From the NCBI GenBank assembly GCA_900553705.1, contig USEK01000062.1, positions 1 through 7,997 of the forward strand: a stretch of DNA of 7,997 bases. Reading direction: 5' to 3'. The notes beneath the pieces were generated by a model, which saw only the letters and a program-made list of their open reading frames with translations, ran no database searches and was not told where the DNA came from. Source of the DNA: an uncultured Collinsella sp. (lineage in GTDB: Bacteria > Actinomycetota > Coriobacteriia > Coriobacteriales > Coriobacteriaceae). Below are positions 6,026 to 7,997 of this stretch, piece by piece; positions within the stretch are counted from its first letter, which is position 1, and each line of letters begins with the position of its first letter. The position numbers and the translations under genes are program-made.

Positions 6026-6232
6026 TTAGAGCTGCGACTCCGACGCCTGGCCCTCATCGTCGCGACAAAGGGCTACACCCGCACTTCCCAGCAGCGCGGC
6101 CGCGATCAACACGCCAACCACGATAGAGGCAGCCCCACAAGACCCCTGCATACCCGCGACGAGCGCGGCCGTAGGACCAAGGCAACCAAGCATCAACGCG
6201 ACGGCGGCAACGGCAATATCTCGAGCATTCAC
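6026..6232 (-). CDS. Small two-helix membrane protein, unknown function
   Basis: This 68-residue protein has two predicted membrane segments, about residues 6-27 (IAVAAVALMLGCLGPTAALV) and 35-56 (ASIVVGVLIAAALLGSAGVA), joined by a short MQGSCG loop. It has a charged, polar tail, RDDEGQASESQL. Cys17, Cys32 and Cys56 are present. The start is GTG at 6232, with GGAGG about ten bases upstream, slightly far but the best option in this frame. It converges on the ketopantoate reductase gene and lies 186 bases after the secreted-protein gene. I do not recognise a family; the start and the reality of the gene rest on its clear hydrophobic pattern and ribosome binding site. Confidence 0.65.
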   Translation of the reverse strand: MNARDIAVAAVALMLGCLGPTAALVAGMQGSCGAASIVVGVLIAAALLGSAGVALCRDDEGQASESQL

Positions 6233-6418
6233 AAGACCACTTCCTCCAAGAGAAAGACCTTATTTCTCAAGAACCAGTGTGCCCCGCATCCATACGCCCA
6301 GCGTACCGCCACGGTAAGGGCTCTGTTAACTCAAACGCATACATAGAACGGACGTCCTTACGTTGCCCTAAAGCTCGGTAAAGACGCCCGTCCGCCAAAT
6401 ATCCGTGATGCAGAAAAA

Positions 6419-7192
6419 TTACCAACCGGTGTAGTAATCGGTGGTTCCGGCAGCGCAGCCGGAGTCATAGACCTTGCAATCACCCTTGGAGCCCGTAAAG
6501 GTCGAGCCCTGGGCCATATCGCCCGCGGCAACAACGTAATAGCCGTCGGAATCGCGCCAGAAGCCCTCAGAATCCTGAGTCCATTCGCCCGTGCGATAGT
6601 GATAAAGCACATTGCTGCTGTAATAGGTCTCGCGGCGCCCGTTGTAGTTATTGACACCCGCAGAGCGCGTCAGGCCCGATCCGTTCGCGTAGGACGCGGC
6701 AGACGCGTAAGACGGAGTGTAACCGGCGTTGTAGTACGAAGCCTGGGCGGCCTCGGCAGCCTCCGCCTCGGCGGCAGCCTCGAGCGCTTCGCGCTTGGCA
6801 TCCTCAAGCGCAGCGCGCAGCTCATCGAGCTCGGTCGACTTGGCGTCGACCTCCCCCATCGTCAACAGGCTACCCGCACCGTCGATGCAACCCTGCAGCA
6901 CAGCACGCTCGTCATCGGTAGCATAGTCGCCATACATATTCATAATGATCTGAGCGCGCATCTCCAGGGAATCGCGCTTTGCCCCCATCGAGGCGTTCCA
7001 CTCCTGCATAGAGCCATAACCGTCGCCGCGGTAGTCAACGGGCTGCACCAGCGTCGCCTCGGACGGCGTTGATCCGACCGTATCGGATAGTGTCGCCGCG
7101 TGGGCATCAGTTGCGCCGGCGCCCGCCAAAAGTGCCACGGTCAGAGCGGCGGAAAGGGCGGCGGCTTTCGGTTTTCGTGAATCGATCCTCAT
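6419..7192 (-). CDS. Secreted protein with coiled coil and conserved C-terminal domain
   Basis: This 257-residue protein has a signal peptide (residues 1-32, RKPK then a hydrophobic core, site near DAHA/AT). A helical region follows, with an Ala/Glu-rich coiled coil at about 115-150 (STELDELRAALEDAKREALE) and a Tyr/Ser/Ala-rich linker (151-180). The C-terminal domain (about 185-257) contains NVLYHYRTGEWTQD, GFWRDSDGYYVVAAGD and VYDSGCAAGTTDYYTGW. That ending resembles small double-psi-barrel or 3D-like domains of cell-wall proteins in gut anaerobes. This is a resemblance from memory, and no enzyme motif can be confirmed. Cys239 and Cys246 could form a disulfide. The start is ATG at 7192, with GGAGG (7204-7208) eleven bases upstream. 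It likely acts at the cell envelope. It is separated from the upstream sulfhydrylase gene by a terminator and 311 bases, so it should have its own promoter. Confidence 0.82.
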   Translation of the reverse strand: MRIDSRKPKAAALSAALTVALLAGAGATDAHAATLSDTVGSTPSEATLVQPVDYRGDGYGSMQEWNASMGAKRDSLEMRAQIIMNMYGDYATDDERAVLQGCIDGAGSLLTMGEVDAKSTELDELRAALEDAKREALEAAAEAEAAEAAQASYYNAGYTPSYASAASYANGSGLTRSAGVNNYNGRRETYYSSNVLYHYRTGEWTQDSEGFWRDSDGYYVVAAGDMAQGSTFTGSKGDCKVYDSGCAAGTTDYYTGW

Positions 7193-7221
7193 GTAGCTGG
7201 AAACCTCCGTAGTGCGTTTTT

Positions 7222-7243
7222 GCTGCGTGTGAGCTGCGTGTGA
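7222..7243 (-). repeat. Two back-to-back 11-bp direct repeats
   Basis: GCTGCGTGTGA occurs twice without a gap (7222-7232 and 7233-7243), 30 bases upstream of the secreted-protein start codon. The 11-base period is close to one helical turn, as in paired binding sites for a regulator. It could also be chance slippage. Confidence 0.6.
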
Positions 7244-7357
7244 TTTAATCGCGCTGCATAGTACCCCGAGCAAATCGCGACCTGCGGTTTTACTCAAAAG
7301 GCGCACGTCAATTGCGTAAAACTCACATCCTCTTAACAGGAGTTTTCCACATCTCGA

Positions 7358-7405
7358 TTGCATAAAGCATGCCAAAAACCCTGTTTTTGCACCCGCTCTA
7401 TGCAA
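7358..7405. repeat. Nested inverted repeat
   Basis: The outer arms TTGCATA (7358-7364) and TATGCAA (7399-7405) are exact complements. Inside them, AAAAAC (7374-7379) pairs with GTTTTT (7383-7388), and TGC/GCA continues the stem past one bulged base. It abuts the sulfhydrylase terminator on the side facing the secreted-protein gene. An operator or a second terminator-like structure is possible. Confidence 0.5.
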
Positions 7406-7444
7406 AAAAGGCGCCTGTGCAACCATTGTTCGCACAGGCGCCTT
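7404..7444 (-). terminator. Intrinsic terminator of the sulfhydrylase gene
   Basis: On the minus strand, a perfect 13-bp stem (arms 7432-7444 and 7408-7420, AAGGCGCCTGTGC) with an 11-base loop is followed by six T (complement of 7404-7409). It ends the transcript of the gene whose stop is at 7505. Confidence 0.95.
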
Positions 7445-7504
7445 GAGCAGGCATTTTATGCAGTTATACCTATCGAGTCGCAAGGGGTCCTTGCACAAGT
7501 CGCC

Positions 7505-7961
7505 TTACTCGTCCAGCGCGGCGAAGGCCTGCTTCAGATCCCAAATGATATCCTCGGCGTTCTCGGTACCGATGGAAAGACGGATCGTGGAGGGCGTGAT
7601 GTTCTGCTCGGCGAGCTCCTCGGCAGAGAGCTGGGAGTGCGTGGTGGTAGCCGGGTGCACGACGAGCGACTTGACGTCGGCCACGTTGGCGAGCAGCGAG
7701 AACACCTGCAGATGATCGATGAACTTCCATGCAGCCTCCTGGCCACCCTTAATCTCAAAGGTAAAGATCGAAGCACCGCCACGGGGGAAGTACTTCTGAT
7801 AGAGCTCGTGATCGGGGTGCTCAGGCAGGCTCGGGTGATTCACCTTGGCGACGTGGCTGTCGCCAGCCAGGAACTCAACGACCTTCTTGGTGTTCTCGAC
7901 ATGACGGTCGACGCGCAGCGACAGAGTCTCGGTGCCCTGGAGCAGGACCCAGGCGTTGAAC
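7505..7961 (-). CDS. metY: O-acetylhomoserine sulfhydrylase, C-terminal third
   Basis: The last 151 residues of a PLP-dependent Cys/Met metabolism enzyme are present. The sequence matches O-acetylhomoserine aminocarboxypropyltransferase, which makes homocysteine from O-acetylhomoserine and sulfide in methionine synthesis. Typical pieces are FNAWVLLQGTETLSLRVDRH, FSLLANVADVKSLVVHPATT, THSQLSAEE and STIRLSIGTENAEDI, where the Arg of TIRLSIG is the family's substrate-carboxylate residue. The PLP lysine lies upstream, beyond the window. The right end is cut by library adapter at 7961; the residues MCIRDR that can be read before FNAW come from adapter. The stop is TAA at 7505-7507 and a strong terminator follows. 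O-succinylhomoserine and cystathionine enzymes are close relatives, but the ANVADVKSLVVHP stretch favours metY. Confidence 0.93.
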
Positions 7962-7997
7962 CTGTCTCTTATACACATCTGACGCTGCCGACGACTA
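7962..7997 (-). other. Library adapter: reverse complement of Nextera Read 1 adapter
   Basis: Positions 7962-7994 are the exact reverse complement of the adapter at 15-47. The final CTA (7995-7997) matches the first bases of the reverse-complemented i5 index seen at 7-14. The last genomic base is 7961. The 19-base Tn5 mosaic end is at 7962-7980. Confidence 0.98.

Larger units (their letters stand above)
7193..7504. other. Intergenic region upstream of the secreted-protein gene
   Basis: This 312-base stretch holds, in minus-strand order, the sulfhydrylase terminator (7404-7444), a nested dyad (7358-7405) and an 11-bp tandem repeat (7222-7243). It must contain the secreted-protein promoter. 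TTGACG on the minus strand (near 7306-7311) is a good -35, but no -10 at proper spacing follows, so I name no promoter. I see no gene here. Confidence 0.6.

Noticed and set aside
4981..6057. Long minus-strand open frame of 358 codons opposite the ketopantoate reductase gene
   Set aside because: It is the complement of a well-supported PanE-family gene and also crosses its terminator; no recognisable domain.
6330..6418. Terminator after the secreted-protein gene
   Set aside because: CGGAC/GTCCG arms exist on the minus strand, but the stem needs a four-base bulge, has a long loop and lacks a U-tract.
7300..7325. Promoter of the secreted-protein gene at TTGACG
   Set aside because: The -35 is good, but the only A/T-rich candidate -10 (TAAAAC) is 13 bases away, too close for a normal sigma-70 promoter.
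1..7997. Terminal inverted repeats flanking the whole window, as in a composite transposon
   Set aside because: The repeats are the Nextera adapter with the 19-base Tn5 mosaic end, an i5 index and part of P5; no transposase gene is present.

Overview
The window is a single stretch of bacterial genome, about 7.9 kb (positions 48-7961), capped at both ends by Illumina Nextera/Tn5 library adapter rather than by biological sequence. Gene content and style suggest a Coriobacteriia gut actinobacterium, most likely Collinsella or a close relative. The basis is moderately high GC, purine-rich Shine-Dalgarno sites with GTG and TTG starts, an LTGC lipoprotein signal with a Ser-rich linker, and a secreted protein of a type I associate with this group. 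The genus is inferred from pattern recognition only.

Layout: on the minus strand, transcription runs right to left through an aldo/keto reductase with two C-terminal Fe-S motifs (3486-4676), a Gfo/Idh/MocA-type NAD(P) oxidoreductase (2376-3395), endonuclease IV nfo (1343-2209), a polar amino-acid ABC transporter lipoprotein (335-1195, own promoter), and the start of an exported protein cut by the left end (48-217), probably the next transporter component. Divergent from the reductase, on the plus strand, is a ketopantoate reductase-family gene (5002-5916) with an unusual leader and a strong terminator. Converging on it from the right, on the minus strand, are a 68-residue two-helix membrane protein (6026-6232), a 257-residue secreted coiled-coil protein (6419-7192), and the C-terminal third of an O-acetylhomoserine sulfhydrylase (7505-7961) with a clear intrinsic terminator.

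The most unusual feature is a pair of 77-bp palindromic elements at 2226-2302 and 3407-3483, one just upstream of the Shine-Dalgarno of nfo and one just upstream of that of the Gfo/Idh gene. Their outer arms and flanks are identical. An inner six-base-pair block differs at four of six positions, and every change is matched on the other arm, so the hairpin is preserved while its sequence varies. I do not recognise this family. A second candidate regulatory device is the ketopantoate reductase leader, where a terminator-like hairpin and a helix masking the ribosome binding site compete for the same bases.

The genes do not form one obvious pathway. The minus-strand block mixes redox enzymes, DNA repair and amino-acid uptake, and sulfur amino-acid synthesis lies at the right edge. 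No RNA genes, CRISPR arrays, phage genes or transposase genes were seen.
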